From Vigna angularis (lineage: Eukaryota; Streptophyta; Magnoliopsida; Fabales; Fabaceae), in contig NC_068977.1 of the NCBI RefSeq assembly GCF_016808095.1, positions 29,847,364 to 29,911,363 on the forward strand: 64,000 nt of DNA. The letters are read 5' to 3'. A model generated the notes under the pieces. The model was not told where the DNA came from. It saw only the letters and a list, made by a program, of their open reading frames with translations, and did not search any database. This document shows, piece by piece, positions 10,630-24,235 of the stretch. Every line of letters begins with the position of its first letter. Within the stretch, counting starts at the first letter, position 1. The translations under genes and the position numbers were made by a program.

Positions 10630-12318
10630 TATAATACACTTCTTCATATAGTATCTCAACTATAAGAACAGAAAAATCTAATAATATATCAACAAATTTT
10701 ATTAAAATATATTTTATATATGATCTTAAAAGTAAAGTATAAAGTCTAACTTTACGAGCTTTGTTGAAAAGTAGATAAATAAGAAAACTGAATTAAGAAG
10801 AAAAAAAAAAGTACTTAGTGTGCTTTGTTGAAAAGTATAAAAATAGGAGAAAACTGAACTAAGAAAAAAAAAGTACTTATTTATCTTAGTAATTCCTTAA
10901 TCTAATTCTTCTTTGGTGATATTGGTGGAACAACTTCTGCACCTACCGGATAACAAAGGGAGTATAGTTAACGTATCCCATCAGGTGCAAACCGAAAGTA
11001 TTGCCACGAGTCAAACACCCACTTTCTTATATGCAAAGACATTCCCTCATTTTTCCTTATTTATTTCTATCTTCACACAAAAATTCAACCAACCAAACAT
11101 TACGTATCTCTTATATGGTCCACACATATATTGTTTTACCTATGAAAATCAAAGTTCATTTCTCTTCGAAATGTCTTCACGTCACTAATTTCAAGACTAA
11201 GAAAATTAATTATGATAACGACGAATGACCGTTTGGGTTATGTTAAAGTGAAGCTCAAATCAAATGCTTAACGTCAAAAACGATGGCGTTTATGGCTTTG
11301 TTTACTCGTTAAATGTATTGTTACGTTTTTTCTAGGTTATTTTTCTTTTGTATATTAACGTTTGACTACTTGTTAGTGTTATCGTATAAAATTTCAAAGA
11401 GGAGAATTTTTTTTTTATATTAAAAAGAGATATTCAACCATTACGAGAGTATTTATCTAAATAAATTAAACAATGGGAAATTAGAGGTTATATTTTATAG
11501 TGTTGTCATATCTCAACCTAAAGAAAGATCGTTATCATTTAACAGAAATTATGTATAGAAAATTATTAATTCAATCAAACTAATTAACCTAATCATCGTC
11601 ATCATGACGTGATAAGGGTTTTTCTCGTTTTCAATAACCCCCTTTCCCTAAGTTTAAGCAAGAGATTTTTTTTTGTATTAAGCTTATATAAATTTTAAAA
11701 TATATATTATAGATACAATGTCCTTTTCATAAATAAAGAATTTAGGTTTGATTTTATTCATCTAAATATCTTTTTCTCTTTTTTTTCTCTCTCTGACTTT
11801 TATTTTTATTATCAAAATATATTTTCTAAAGGTCAACAAATCATCAGTAAATTTTAGTCAGAATTAGTTTGAAAATAAAAATAAATTATTTATGAATTAG
11901 GTCAATGCTGTAAAAATAGTTGTTCTAAATTTTGGATATAATTTTAAACTTTTTTTTGCTTACTAATTCAAGACTTGAAATATTTTTCTTAGGATTCATT
12001 TATAAGAAAACTATAAATCTCTATTAATATAAAAAGTTATAAAACAGGGTACATTTACTTTAAAAGTGAGTCTCACAATCAATAGCAAAATAATTCAATC
12101 ATCCTTCAGTTTTTCAATTTTGTGAAATTCTTCATAAAATTTTATTCATGTTTTTTTTATTTAAATATTATTTAAGTTTCATGATTTTCACACAAATGAA
12201 TCTAATAGCTAGAGCAAATTTCGTATTTTGAATTAAAAGTAATTCAAACTTGTGTCATCGAAACAAAAGAATCATTAGTTTGTAAAAGAAAAATATGACC
12301 CAATTTGTAAAAAAATCA

Positions 12319-12367
<49 letters not shown>

Positions 12368-12875
12368 TTATTTATTTATTCAATTCAAAATTAAAAGTTA
12401 ATTCAGATTTGACTTTCAATGTATATAATTAAATGAGAGAGTAAAATTTCTTTGAAAAAATGAGTGAAATTGTATAAAAGATTCATATAATTTTTTTTTT
12501 ATAAAAAAGCCAGTCAAATATTCATATTAAATAGTATTCAATAAATAACATTAATTAACCTATTATAAGCTAAGGGCCAACAAAATTTAGGTGAAATTAT
12601 ACACAATATACATGAAAGCTAAAATTACAAAAATAAAAAAAAGAGAAGAAAATAATAATATATAAATACGCAAGAATAATTTTGTTTTGACAGCTCCTTC
12701 GTTCTTTCTGCCTCTGTCATTGAATCCAAACTTCCCCCAACAAAATACACCAAACTTTACTTAAAACCCTTCCTTCTCCCTCTTCTTTCACATCTTCTGT
12801 GTCCCACATAACAATAAATACTCCATAGTTTCTACACACACACACTACGAAAAATCCACACATTAGAATCATTCT
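10630..12875. other. intergenic region upstream of the LysM gene
   Basis: Mostly AT-rich. A more balanced stretch at about 10905-11310 holds two overlapping frames (10913-11188, 11001-11228) with no domain I recognise. There is an (AT)n run at 12322-12362. From about 12690 the sequence becomes CT-rich, as expected close to the LysM promoter. Confidence 0.45.
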
Positions 12876-12880
12876 CTCTC

Positions 12881-12888
12881 TATATATA
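12881..12888 (+). promoter_or_regulatory. TATA box of the LysM gene
   Basis: TATATATA follows a CTCTCTCTC run and lies 95 bases upstream of the ATG at 12976. That gives a 5' UTR of about 60 bases. CT-rich runs next to a TATA box are common in plant core promoters. Confidence 0.6.
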
Positions 12889-12975
12889 CTCCAACTTAGT
12901 TTTCTTCCAACAACATATTTCCTTTCATTTCTTCTTCTCAATTCTCATACCATACCTACATACACACACATCTTC

Positions 12976-13302
12976 ATGGGTTCCTCAACAAAGAACCTAG
13001 CAGATTCAGCATCATGGTGTTGCGCCTTGGCCCTTTTGTGTCTGATTCTACTGGGTTCTATAAGGGAGAGCCATGTGCCGGAGGAGGAGGAAGAGACCGC
13101 GGCGGTGAAAGGGCGGAGCAACCTCTTTGAACGGCCGTGTGATGAGATATATGTGGTGGGAGAAGGGGAGACCCTACACACCATTAGTGACAAGTGTGAT
13201 GACCCTTTTATCGTTGAAAGCAACCCTCATATTCATGACCCTGATGATGTTTTCCCCGGCCTTGTCATCAAAATCACCCCCACTCATAAGCTCAAGAGGT
13301 AG
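12976..13302 (+). CDS. LysM-domain mini-protein
   Basis: The single-exon frame encodes 108 residues. Residues 14-28 (WCCALALLCLILLGS) form one hydrophobic segment, a signal peptide or membrane anchor. An acidic run lies at 36-40 (EEEEE). Residues about 57-101 form one LysM module, from EIYVVGEGETLHTISDKC to FPGLVIKITP. LysM modules bind N-acetylglucosamine polymers (chitin, peptidoglycan, Nod factors). Plants have a group of proteins of about 100 residues with an N-terminal hydrophobic segment and one LysM, and this matches in length and order. There is no kinase domain and no GPI signal. Cys55 and Cys74 could pair. TATA box and CT-rich leader are upstream; neighbours are intergenic. Ligand and role are not known from sequence. 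The frames on the other strand and at 13127 are shadows. Confidence 0.88.
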   Translation: MGSSTKNLADSASWCCALALLCLILLGSIRESHVPEEEEETAAVKGRSNLFERPCDEIYVVGEGETLHTISDKCDDPFIVESNPHIHDPDDVFPGLVIKITPTHKLKR

Positions 13303-14887
13303 TAGAGCTTCTACGTAGTTTAGTTCTTTTCTTGTGTATTTCATCATGTATATTGTATAGTATATGATACAGGACGGAAATATATACATGAGGTTTTTTT
13401 TTTCTTTTTCTTTATTTTCACAATTTTATACAAGTTGAAAGTAACAGTCATAAGCACTTTCTATTTGGTTTTCTCAACAAAAGGATGAAAACAATATAGT
13501 CATGATCGTCATCTTCTCTTCTTGTTCTTCGGTTCTTTCTTTGTTGTTGTTTGGTTTCTCGATGAATAATAATAGAGTGTTTTTTCGGTTATACTAGGTA
13601 AGGTTTATCTCTCTTTCGTGTACGATTAAATTTGTTTTAATATGTCAGCATAAGAAAACTAATTAAATTAGTTTTTTTTTTTTTTGTTTTTTCCCGCGAC
13701 ATATGAGCTGTGCTATTATTTATTATGTAAATTATTTTGTCTGGTGATGCGTAGAAACTATTGCAACTGCTTCATCATCATTTATGTTATTCTAAAAGTG
13801 GACGGTTATAAGTTGAACTGGGAAGATAGCAATTGTGTAAGAATTAAGGACAAAGTACAACAGATTCTTCTCCTTGTTACGCAATCTTAATCCATGTTAA
13901 TCACAATTTTAACACCTTAATTAACACAGGTTCTAATAATTAACAGGTTTTAGTTAATTTAGAAAGAAAAAAAAGGTTTATTCGTGCATGATGATATTTT
14001 CTGTTGGAAATATGTGGAAGAATAATTATTAATATTTGGAATGTTTGATTATTTTTTGTATATAAAAAAAATAAAAATAAAGGTTTTGGAGAGAAGTGAT
14101 GACAGAGAAGAAGGAAAAGGAAGATTGAAGAAGGTAGAGGCGGCAATAAGAAGAAACTTGAGTTTGATTGTTTGTTTGAATGACCATAATATGGATAGGT
14201 GCGACTTTCTGGTTGGAGCTCGTGTACTATAATAATATAAAGAAAAATTAAATAAAAAGTTACAGAGGCTTTCGTTGAAAAATACTATAAACATTTAGAA
14301 TATATTTAACTATGTTTTTATTTTTTAAAATTTAATATGAATTTAATATTTGTATCTAAAGTTTAAAAGGAATTCATTAGTCTTTCAAATTTACGATTTA
14401 ATAGTGAAAATAATTTTTAAATTTAATTTGTAAGATTTAAAAAAAATGAAAAATTAAAACGTGTTTTTGAAACAGTTAGTCAACCAACATTATATTTTTT
14501 CAAAAAATTTTAAATTGAAAACATTAATAATTCTTTTAAAATAAGTTCTCAAGTTTATGAGAATACATTTTTTATGTTTGTATATTTTAGTAAAGTACAT
14601 GGTTTTAGTTAGCATGTGGTAAGAGACTAATAATTTATTATGCAAGATTATGGATTTGTAAGTATTAAGATGTTCACTTCACTTATTGAATACAAATGAA
14701 ACGATGAATTTGTGGGAGGATTGAAATTTACATAGGTGCTGATGGAAGAAGATATGCAGTGACTCAGTGTTGCATAAGTGTATGAAAAGACTCTATTCTC
14801 CTTTACTTTTTCTCTATGGAGAAGAAGTGTTGCTGATATTATAATGGAAGACAAAGCTGTAATAATAAGAATAGAATAATAAGAATA

Positions 14888-14919
<32 letters not shown>

Positions 14920-15290
14920 TATTAATTTTAACTACGAGAATAAAATAATATAAAATTTTAATATATTAAAATATCTTTTTATTCTATTATATTTATCAAA
15001 TTTTTTATAAATTTTATTTTTAATTTCTTCTCTTTTACTTTTAATTTTTTAAAAATAAACACCACAAATTTTACTTTTATATTTTTCTAAATTCATTTTA
15101 TTATTCACTTTCAAATCCATTCTTAGAGGTGAACACACTCTAAAAAGTGTTATTTTTCTTCAAATATAAAACTTAAACATTTTAAATTTCCATTAAAAAA
15201 ATAGTACTTAATATAAAACTTAAACATTTTAAATTTACATAAAAAAAATAGTACTTGGAACACTTTTAGAATTAAAAGCATATTTACGGC
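13303..15290. other. 3' flank of the LysM gene and intergenic DNA
   Basis: 13303-13450 is the likely 3' UTR and terminator region, T-rich without one clear AATAAA. Frames at 13684-13890, 14041-14232 and 14648-14854 show no recognisable domain. There is an AAT-type repeat at about 14865-14920. A 49-base tandem duplication (TATAAAACTTAAACATTTTA core) lies at about 15166-15257. Confidence 0.5.
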
Positions 15291-15293
15291 TAA

Positions 15294-16770
15294 GTTTGGT
15301 TATTGATATTTAACTAATGAAAATATTTTAATTTAGGTTTTAACTTCGGATGGATGATCTCATATTTGTAATCTTAATCTTAAGTTGGTCTTTTTTGTTT
15401 AAAACAGTTTTAATTAGGTTCTAAATTTTGTAAATTCGTAATGTTGATGACATGGTGTATAATAAACATATTGAGCTGAATCGTTTTATTATGTAGAAAT
15501 AGAATTTAAATTATGACGTGTAATTTGTAAAGTAAAAGAAAAGAAAAAAAAGGAAAGAGGAATAAACAACTTTGGTAACTCCATATCTCAAACAAAGTCT
15601 CTTTCTCATGTTTTTTAAATCTGTTCAATGTTGTAGGATAATCCTTGAAATTTCTAGAATCTCTCTATTTTGGGAGACGACTAAGGAAGACGCGATTTCG
15701 CGTTTCAATTGTTTTGTTTTTCATGGTTGCAGTTGAATTTGATGATTTGTTTGCATGTTGATGGATTCACCATGGTTGCGCGAGAATGAAGACTTGTGAT
15801 TCGCTTTCTCTAGATTGGCTTGAGTTCCCATAGAAGATTACGCGAGTTAGGGTTTTTGGGTGCGATGGAGATTGTAGTTTCTAGTTCTTGGGTTTTATTG
15901 CAGGTCCGATTAGGGAGCGAAAATGGTGGAGGACGAGGGAGCAGCTCGCGGTGCGCTGGGATTTCGTATTGTTTGCGCATGGAAGTCGTGAGATTGGCGT
16001 TCTGGGTTTTGTCGCGGTTGATGGCGTGATGAAAATGAGTTCAATCTACTAGAGGTGGAAGATGAACATGCGAGGAGGCTTCGTGATGGTCTTCGTGGTG
16101 GCACAGGGTTGGACGAAGATGAAGATGGCTAGGGCGTGACGAGGAGCTTGAACAACGCTGAGATGGAAGATTTCGCGATTTCGAAGGCTGGCATGGTTTA
16201 GAGTTCTCTCGAAATTTGATGATGATTTTCCGTGCAACGTTGTTCAATGTTGTTGAACAGTCTTTGAAATTTTGAAGGCTTCTAAGTGTGACTGGTGATG
16301 AAGATGGTATTTGGTGTGATGTTACCTTGTCCTCTTCCATTACTTGGGAACCACTCGCGAAGGATGTTGCCTCGATTCCTTTTGATATTTCTTTCGAAAT
16401 TTCAAATTTGCAATTTCAAAATCTCAAATTTGTAGAGTAAGAAGTTTTTAACTTTTTTTCCTAACAACGTCTCCAATTAAATAATTTCACGTTATAAATT
16501 AAATCCTAATTTAAGATTATAATTTAAATCTTATTTCTATATAGTAAAATGATTCACCTCAATGTACATCACGTCATTAATATTTGACGCAGTTTCTTAT
16601 CATTTAACGGAAAGGACTTGATTATTACGAATTTATAAAATTTAAACCCAATTGACACCGTTTTAAATAAAATGATCGATTTGAGATTCTCAACAAATAT
16701 GAAGATCATCCGAAGATTTAAATATTTAATTTATTTTCTTTTAAAAATATTTAATATATAAACAAGTTTG
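15294..16770. mobile_element. long-TIR DNA transposon (MULE-like) with GC-rich core
   Basis: The left arm from about 15348 (CTTCGGATGGATGATCTCAT, later TTTAAAACAGTTTTAATTAGG and AAATTCGTAATG) recurs inverted at about 16560-16715 (minus strand: CTTCGGATGATCTTCATATT, TTTAAAACGGTGTCAATTGG, AAATTCGTAATAATC). Weaker similarity extends outward to about 15294 and 16770. Long TIRs around non-transposase sequence suggest a non-autonomous Mutator-like element. The core (15650-16360) is much richer in G+C than the flanks and could be captured host sequence, but its frames (15820-16029, 16041-16340) match nothing I know. No clean 9-bp target duplication was found, so superfamily and ends are tentative. 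Confidence 0.55.
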
Positions 16771-19186
16771 TTTGAGTATTATTAAAATATATTGGCAGGT
16801 TTATTTTTGTTTTCTAAGTGTACATAGTTTTATTTATGCAAAGTTGATTTTTTTTAGCCATAGAATGAATATCTGAGTATTAATTTAAAAAAAAAATTGG
16901 ATTAGATGTAATTTTTCTTTGATATATTTTACTTTCTTTTCTATCTGGGTTGTGTCTTGGATGCTTAAAAAAGATGGAAGAAATTTTTACACTTATGTAC
17001 ACGTATGCAATATCGAGTTTCTTATTTTTCCAGAGGGTAATTGTTATGCATATAAATTGACTACTTAGACTTTAGTAAACAAATAATGTTATAATTGGTA
17101 TCCTAGCTACTATATGGGTTATAAGTTTAAATTTTGTTTCCATAATACATTTCCTCTTTCCATGTTCATAATTATATAGTTTTAAGGGAATTTTCATTTT
17201 TATTCACATAGAGTTTTGTGTGGTCTCCTATGCTTATATTTCTTTACTGGTTTTGTTTTTTGGTTTAATTAATAATTTAACCCATATTGTTGTTTTTATT
17301 TAGTTTAATATTTTTTTCCAATTAAGTTTCATTTTATGCTAAATCAGTTCAATTTATTATTTTTGTTATATTTATATAAATAGTGTTAACACAATCTTTA
17401 TAAATATCACGTGATAGTTCGTAATATTTTTGTTTTTTTTTTTAAATTTTTTTTATGTTTTTTCATGTCAATGTCATGTAAAAAATGTTATTATACTTGT
17501 TAATGTCAATCACATTATATTGTCTTATATTTAATTCAAAACTTGTATTTACTTTTTTATTAAAATTATTATTTTTTAAATCAAACAATGTTGTGTTTGT
17601 CCAAAATATAATTAAATTCAATTTACTTATCAATAAAAATAAATAAAGTAAAAGCTTGCTTTATTTAATGAAAAATTATAAAAATTATTATTTATTTTAT
17701 AAAATTTATTTAAGTAGATAAAATAAAGTTAAAATATATAAAATATATTAATAGTTAAGTTTAAATTTCATTTGAGGATATTTTAGAAGAATTTAATTTT
17801 TAAATTAGTTAACGGAAAAATACATTTTTTTAATTTTATTCAAATATTAAAATTTAAAAACTACAGCAAGAACTCTACATTTATATTTTTCAATATTTTT
17901 TTTTGTTTTTCTCTAAAAGATGAGTTGGTTATGTAAGTCAGTATTAAACTTGATTGTCAGATAAGAGAAGATGTACGAGAAACATTTTGATCAATTTTTT
18001 TTTAAAAAAGTTTAAAATAGGTATTTTTTTTAGATTTAAATTAAAAAAATAAAATTAATTTTAATATTTAGGTAGAGTAATTGATGTATAAACTGTAAGA
18101 TCCCGAAAAATTACAATAATCAAAAAATATATATTCAAGGTGTTTTTTTTTTATTATTTAAAAAGATTTAAGGTGTAATAACTATTGAAGACATTCATTT
18201 TATTTAAAAGATATATAAAGTGGTTGTTAAAGTATAAGTTTATTGAAAGATATATAAAGTTGTTATTAAAATATAAGTTTTCTAAAAAAAATGTAAAGTA
18301 TTTATTATAATATAAACAAGATATATAAGGGTTATTTTTTAACAGATTTATTATAAGTATATCAGATTTATTATGTGATTAATTTTCGTTAAATACAACA
18401 TATTTAAAGAGATTCTAAGAAATAAAAATAAAAAAAATAGAAAAAAAATCTAATATTTTATTATTATTATAAAAATCACCTAAAATATCAATACTTTTGA
18501 ATTTGCTAGATATATAATGTCTTGTTTTATGCATTTTCGCTTAAGCGGGAGAGATTCTTACTGAGGTAGAGATATAGATGTTTTCCTTTGATGTTTAACC
18601 ACTTAAATTATAAATTATTGGACTAGGTAGAAGTTTGCAAGAAACAATTCTCTCATGTATTTTAACTTCACTTAAACCAAATTAATTATGTGGTTCAGAC
18701 AACATTTTTGTATGATGAATTTGATATGCTTTTAAGTAGATGATTTATTTTTCTATGTATATAGGTAGATGTTTATTTTTATTTTAATTTTTTTGGAAGA
18801 GGCTATTTGATTAATGGTATTGATGAAAAGTTGTTAATCAGTGTGTTATATATAATACATTGTAAATGTAGATATAAGTGTTATTAGTGTGATATTAAGT
18901 TCAATGATTAATTAAGATATATTGACACTAGCTAATGACATAAATAAAAAAGAAAAAAAAAAGATATGATGTATTGAAGAGTCATCAATAAAAGTTTTGT
19001 ACACTAATTTATGAGTAAGAGTCGTCAATAGGATCTATATTAGAGTAAAATAAATTTCTAAACATACCAAAACATTGATAAACGTTATTCTCTGTATTAT
19101 TCATATACTCATCATATTATGTATTTGATTAAAATATTAACGTATTCTTTCTATTTTTTTACTATAATTGGTATATTTACAGCTAG

Positions 19187-19188
<2 letters not shown>
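16771..19188. other. AT-rich intergenic sequence
   Basis: No gene seen. TGTAAGATCCCGAAAAATTA at 18094 looks like a 5' LTR end of the solo LTR family described at 24241, but no matching 3' end follows, so it may be a truncated LTR. Confidence 0.4.

Positions 19189-19235
<47 letters not shown>
19189..19235. repeat. (TA)n microsatellite abutting a transposon end
   Basis: Pure TA repeats run directly into the left TIR of the element at 19236, replacing its outermost bases. Confidence 0.95.
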
Positions 19236-19239
<4 letters not shown>

Positions 19240-20274
19240 AGCAATATGTACCGGGTTTTAGTAGACAAAAATACCCTTATATATAATCGATTCTAAGTTT
19301 TAAAGTTAAAGGGTATTTTAATAATTTTCATTCTCAAAACTAAAAAAAAAAGATAAACCCCCAAAACCCTTACTCATCTCTCTCATTCTTCTCAACCTTT
19401 TCTCTTTCATCTCTCACTCCAACCTTTTCTCTGTAGCCCCAATTGAAAGTAAAGAGTTGAGTCATTGACATATTCACCTTCAGGCAAAGGTTCATTCAAG
19501 ATCTCTTCAATTTCACCATCTTCACTAACCTCTCTAATTTCAGCATCTTCACTAACCTCTCTAATTTCACCATCTCTATATGTTGAATCATGATCTTTAA
19601 AAAAAACCCTCCAAGCCAATTACCAATTCCTTCGGATGTCATTAAAACTCATTATAAAATCATTTTTTGTAAGAAATGGTTTAACAAGTGTTTCTGATTT
19701 TTTTCCAGGCCAATTACCAATTCCTTTGATGTCATTATGGTTGTGAAAATTAGATAAATTATAAAATGAAAATTCATTATAAAATCATTTTTTTTGTAAG
19801 AAATTGTTTAACAACGAGTATTTCTGATTTTTTCCAAAGTCAATTAACAATTCCTTTATGCTTGTGAAAATTGGATAAAATTAGATAAAGACAAAAATTA
19901 TAAAATGAAAAATCATTATAAAATCATTTTTTGTAAGATTGTTTAACAACTGTTTCTGATTTTTTTCAGTTAGGCGACCATAGGATGACAGAGAAAACGT
20001 TGGAGTGAGAGAGATGAAAGAGAAATGGTTGAGAGAGATGAAAGAGAAATGCTTGAGAGAGATGAAAGAGAAATGGTTGAGAGAAATGAGGGAGGTGAGC
20101 AAGGGTTTGGGATTTCTATTTTTTTAGTTTTGAGAATGAAAATTATTAAAATACCCTTAACCTTAAAACTTAGAATCCATGATATATAAGTGTATTTTTG
20201 TCTATTAAAACCTGATACACATTGCTAAAATGTACCAACTAAAATATAGGGATACGCGCATTAGCAAACCCCTG
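19236..20274. mobile_element. TIR element, copy 1 (sister of 46088-46880)
   Basis: The left arm (19236 to about 19350) reads TTTTAGCAATATGTACCGGG, then AAAAATACCC and TTTCATTCTCAAAACTAAAA. The right arm (about 20115-20274) is its inverse and ends TTAGCAAACCCCTG. The arms exceed 110 bases. The interior has three tandem copies of about 115 bases (19615-19965, each with ATTATAAAATCATTTTTT and TTTCTGATTTTTTCCA) and repeats of GAGAGAGATGAAAGAGAAAT (20005-20090). The minus frame at 19407-19619 (70 codons, with a repeated acidic D-EIREVSED motif) may be a relic of a transposase N-terminus or chance. The element is non-autonomous and its superfamily is undetermined. Confidence 0.65.
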
Positions 20275-21814
20275 TATATAATATATAATTAGTTAAGTAA
20301 TTAATTAATTAATAATTTTAAGTCTTATGAACCTTTAAGTATCCTACCAATAACACGTCATAATTGAAAATAATTATTTAATTACTTAATTCATTTGACT
20401 TTACTTTCAATTTAAAATAAATATAGAAATTATTCTAAAATTAAAATACTGGATAAACGCATTTACATACTATAGAAAAATAAAAAATTGAAATTATCAA
20501 TGAAAAAACTTGTTAATAATAATAAAATTTTGTCAATAAAACAAAATTTTTGACAAAAATATAATAGTAAAATATGTATGAATAGAATATTTAATAATAA
20601 AATATTTATCAATAAATTTTATTGATAAATAGAACAAATTTATTGATAGTCACTTATATGAACATATTATTTTTTTCTTCTCATTTATTTTCGATTTATG
20701 TGTAAGATATATTTTGTCGAATTTGAAGTCTATTTTATTTATGAATTTATCAATGAATTTAAAAAAAAAAATTAAGATTCATAATATTCATTAATATATT
20801 TTATCACTTCAAAGTCGAAATAGTCAAAGTTTAAAGACGTAAACTTTGGTATCCATTTTATTTTATTGACGTTCGTTAGAAATAAAAAATAAGTTGATAA
20901 TAAAAATTATAAATTACTAATACAAAAATTTTAATTTATTAATGAATCTATTTTCGACAAAAAAAAATCACCAATAATAAAAATTTTAAATCTATTTTAT
21001 CGAAAATTTTTTATTATTAGTAAAATTTTATCAATAATTACTAAATTTCTTGTAATGATAATATATTATGTTACTTAAAAAAATTATTGCTATGAAGGAT
21101 TATTTAGATAGATATTTTCAAAAAGTATTTTATTTTAAAAAGATATGTATAGACAACTTGGCCTTGCCATTGATAAATGTAAGTTTATCTCAAATCATAA
21201 TCATATATAAAAGATAGATGTGTATTATTTTAGAAATGTGTCTCAAATCATTAAGATAAGATCTGAACAAGACTTCAAAGGAACAGTATTACACGTGTAC
21301 TAACATACTGACATATATACACGTATTTATATATATAATATACCGTCATGCAATGATATGATTGTGGACTTAGTTATATATGATAAGGTTTTAAGAGAAG
21401 AAAAACAAAAAATGATTAAGGAGTTGTGTTGTGTTTGGATTGGGTGGAATTAATGGTATGGAATCTGCATCATTTAACACAACTACTGAAGGTCTGTATC
21501 TGAATGAGACATTCTTAATCTGTGTTTTCTTCTAATATGGGATTTTGTGTTTAAAGTATTTTCTTAAAACGTGTTGACCTAATGAATGTCATTTCGATAT
21601 TAACCTTTTACAAAAGCTCATTTTAAGAATGTATAAAAAAAATGTCTCTTTTTACCTTGAATCCTCCCCACAGTTAAGAAGAAGCTTGAGCTTCCATTTT
21701 TCTTTTCATAATTCAATGAATCTGCCAATATAATTGGCTTGACTTCCTGAATGTTCAATCAGTTTCACAAGATTTTCGGAATAATACCTCAATCAATGAT
21801 AATATATTTTAATT

Positions 21815-21852
<38 letters not shown>

Positions 21853-23949
21853 ACTGTTATTATTTCGTTGTCTGCATGTATTATAATTGAATAACTAAAA
21901 GAAAGCATCCTTAAGGATATGTTTCAAGTGAGATTTGGAGGAAATGGGAGATTTTTTTTAAATAATTTATTAATAATGAGAGTGCTATATAATAAACTAA
22001 ATATAGATAATGATAAGTTTAGAGGTGGTTTTTATAAGGCACTATATATCGGCTATATTTTCACCCTAAATATTTGTTAGTATTATCATGGAAATTAATT
22101 ATTTTAATTATATAACTATCTATGATTATATAATGTTTATAAAAAAATACATTTTATATTTATTATGTATTCTAATTAAATTAAGTCTATATCACTTTAT
22201 GAATTTATTTTAAAATGATTAAATTACAAAATAAAGAAAATTCTCTCTTTTCTTTCTTCTTAAAATCCACTTCCAAGTATTTTAAGTATTTAGTCTTTGA
22301 TCCAATTCCTTTTTTGAAGTCTAATTCTATTTATACTAATGACATATTGGTTTTCTTATTAATAGCATAAGTTTGTAAATAAGTATTAAACCAATAGTTT
22401 AGCTTGTATTGTATAGGATAAATAAACTTAATTTGTGTAAATAAAAATAATAAATGTTTTTAATGTATAAATTACATAATAATTATAAAGTCTAATACAT
22501 AAATATTCATTAACATATCAGATATATTTAAATTGATGATAAGTTAAATGTTGGAATTGTTTTACCGGATAAACTAAGGAAGGTTAACTGCTTTTTAAAT
22601 ACGAATTCTTCATAAAAAAAATTCTAAAGCTATTTTTAATCTAAAACCTTAAAATTTGGTTATTGTGAGTCTTGTTTTTCTTACCTAACATAAAATTTTT
22701 ATTTTTATTTTTATTTAATATATAGTATTTATTTTAATTATAAATATTTCTTTTAAATAATATTGAGATTTAAGTTAAAACTAAAAATATGAAAAAGGAT
22801 AAAAAAAATCTCAGAAGGACTCATAAAATAAAACTAACTAAAAAATTTCGTTAAAATGTAGTAGTTAGAAATGCTTTCATTCAACATTTATAATTTATAT
22901 ATTGAGGATGAAACATTTTATTTATGATTAAATATTTTGTAGTTTTTAAACTTAAACTTCTATGAAAAATGAAATTTATTTTATCAAATTAATATATTTT
23001 GATTTGTAAACTTTAAAAAAAAAAATCCTTTTAATAGCGTTACCTTTCTTTACCTATTAAATGACTTTTCAAACTAATATTTGATTTAAAAATAATTCAA
23101 ACATTAACTTAAAACATTGTGTATCAAGTCGAAACAATTATATCTATTTATATTTTAAGTTTGAGAACTAAAGTATATTAAAATTTAAAATATAAATAAA
23201 TTCTAATTTTAAATTAAAAATTTAGAGATTAAAAATATATTTAGTAGAAAATAATTGTAATAGGCGTGTCATTCTTTAGTATGACTAATTTTGTGTGCAA
23301 TTAAAGTTTTATATTATGAAAATTCTACTTGATTATAGTTTTTTTTTTGACAAAAAGTAATTATTAAAAAAGAATAATAAATAATGTTATCAATAATATA
23401 GTTATGAAAAATGTTTAATTAATTTTTGAATTCTTATATATGTCTGTCTTTCATGTATTTAATAAATTATAAAATTTTAATTTGACTAAAAAATATTAAT
23501 TTATATTTTATTTATCTTATTATGTTGACTTTTTTTAAGTGATCAATAAACATGTGGATAAAAAAAATAATAGAGATAATATTAAAAAATTTAAATTATA
23601 TGATACACAATAAAAAAGAAATTCTCAAAACAAAATTTGATTATATATTGAGCACTAGAAAGTTATTTAATCCAAAAAAATATTCTTTCAAATTTATTAC
23701 TTCAACATTAAATAGGTGATATATATATGTCATGCCATTTTCATCTCTTTCAAATTGAATCCTATGAAAGTACACAGTTTCATTTAATGTAATCCTACTT
23801 CGGTGCTCATATACGTAATTTCCATATTTCTTTCTCAATATCTTGTCGTTTGGGAGTTGTATCTATCATCTTTGTATGTCATTAATTCAATGATTTTTCA
23901 ACAAAATTATTGAAGGCAACAGTGATATATATTTATTACATTTTCATCT

Positions 23950-23991
<42 letters not shown>

Positions 23992-24235
23992 ATATATCTA
24001 TATATCTATATAAGTTTATTGATTTAATAATTATATCTTACAGAAATTATTAAAAGTGACTAATGATTATTTGCTGGTAGTGTGAAGATATATGCCGATA
24101 ACTTTTTTTAATATGTATGAAACATTTGATAAATAAAACTAATACCCTTTACGACATATAAATGAAATATTTTTTACCTCTTTTAATAACTTTTTCCCAA
24201 ATATATGTAGCAAGAAATAAAACTCTAATAATGTG
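20275..24235. other. AT-rich intergenic sequence
   Basis: No gene seen. It includes a perfect 13-bp inverted repeat around ATTTATCAATAAA at about 20606-20632 in a stretch (20450-21060) rich in ACAAAATTTT-type inverted motifs, probably old TIR element debris. (AT)n runs lie at about 21820-21851 and 23949-23998. The minus frame 23641-23838 has no recognisable domain. Confidence 0.45.

Noticed and set aside
14041..14294. Overlapping frames of 63 and 81 codons on opposite strands downstream of the LysM gene
   Set aside because: No domain, no splice or promoter context, Phe/Lys-biased composition.
19407..19619. Acidic repeat frame as a possible gene
   Set aside because: Inside a non-autonomous TIR element, no promoter, no family match; noted only as a possible transposase relic.
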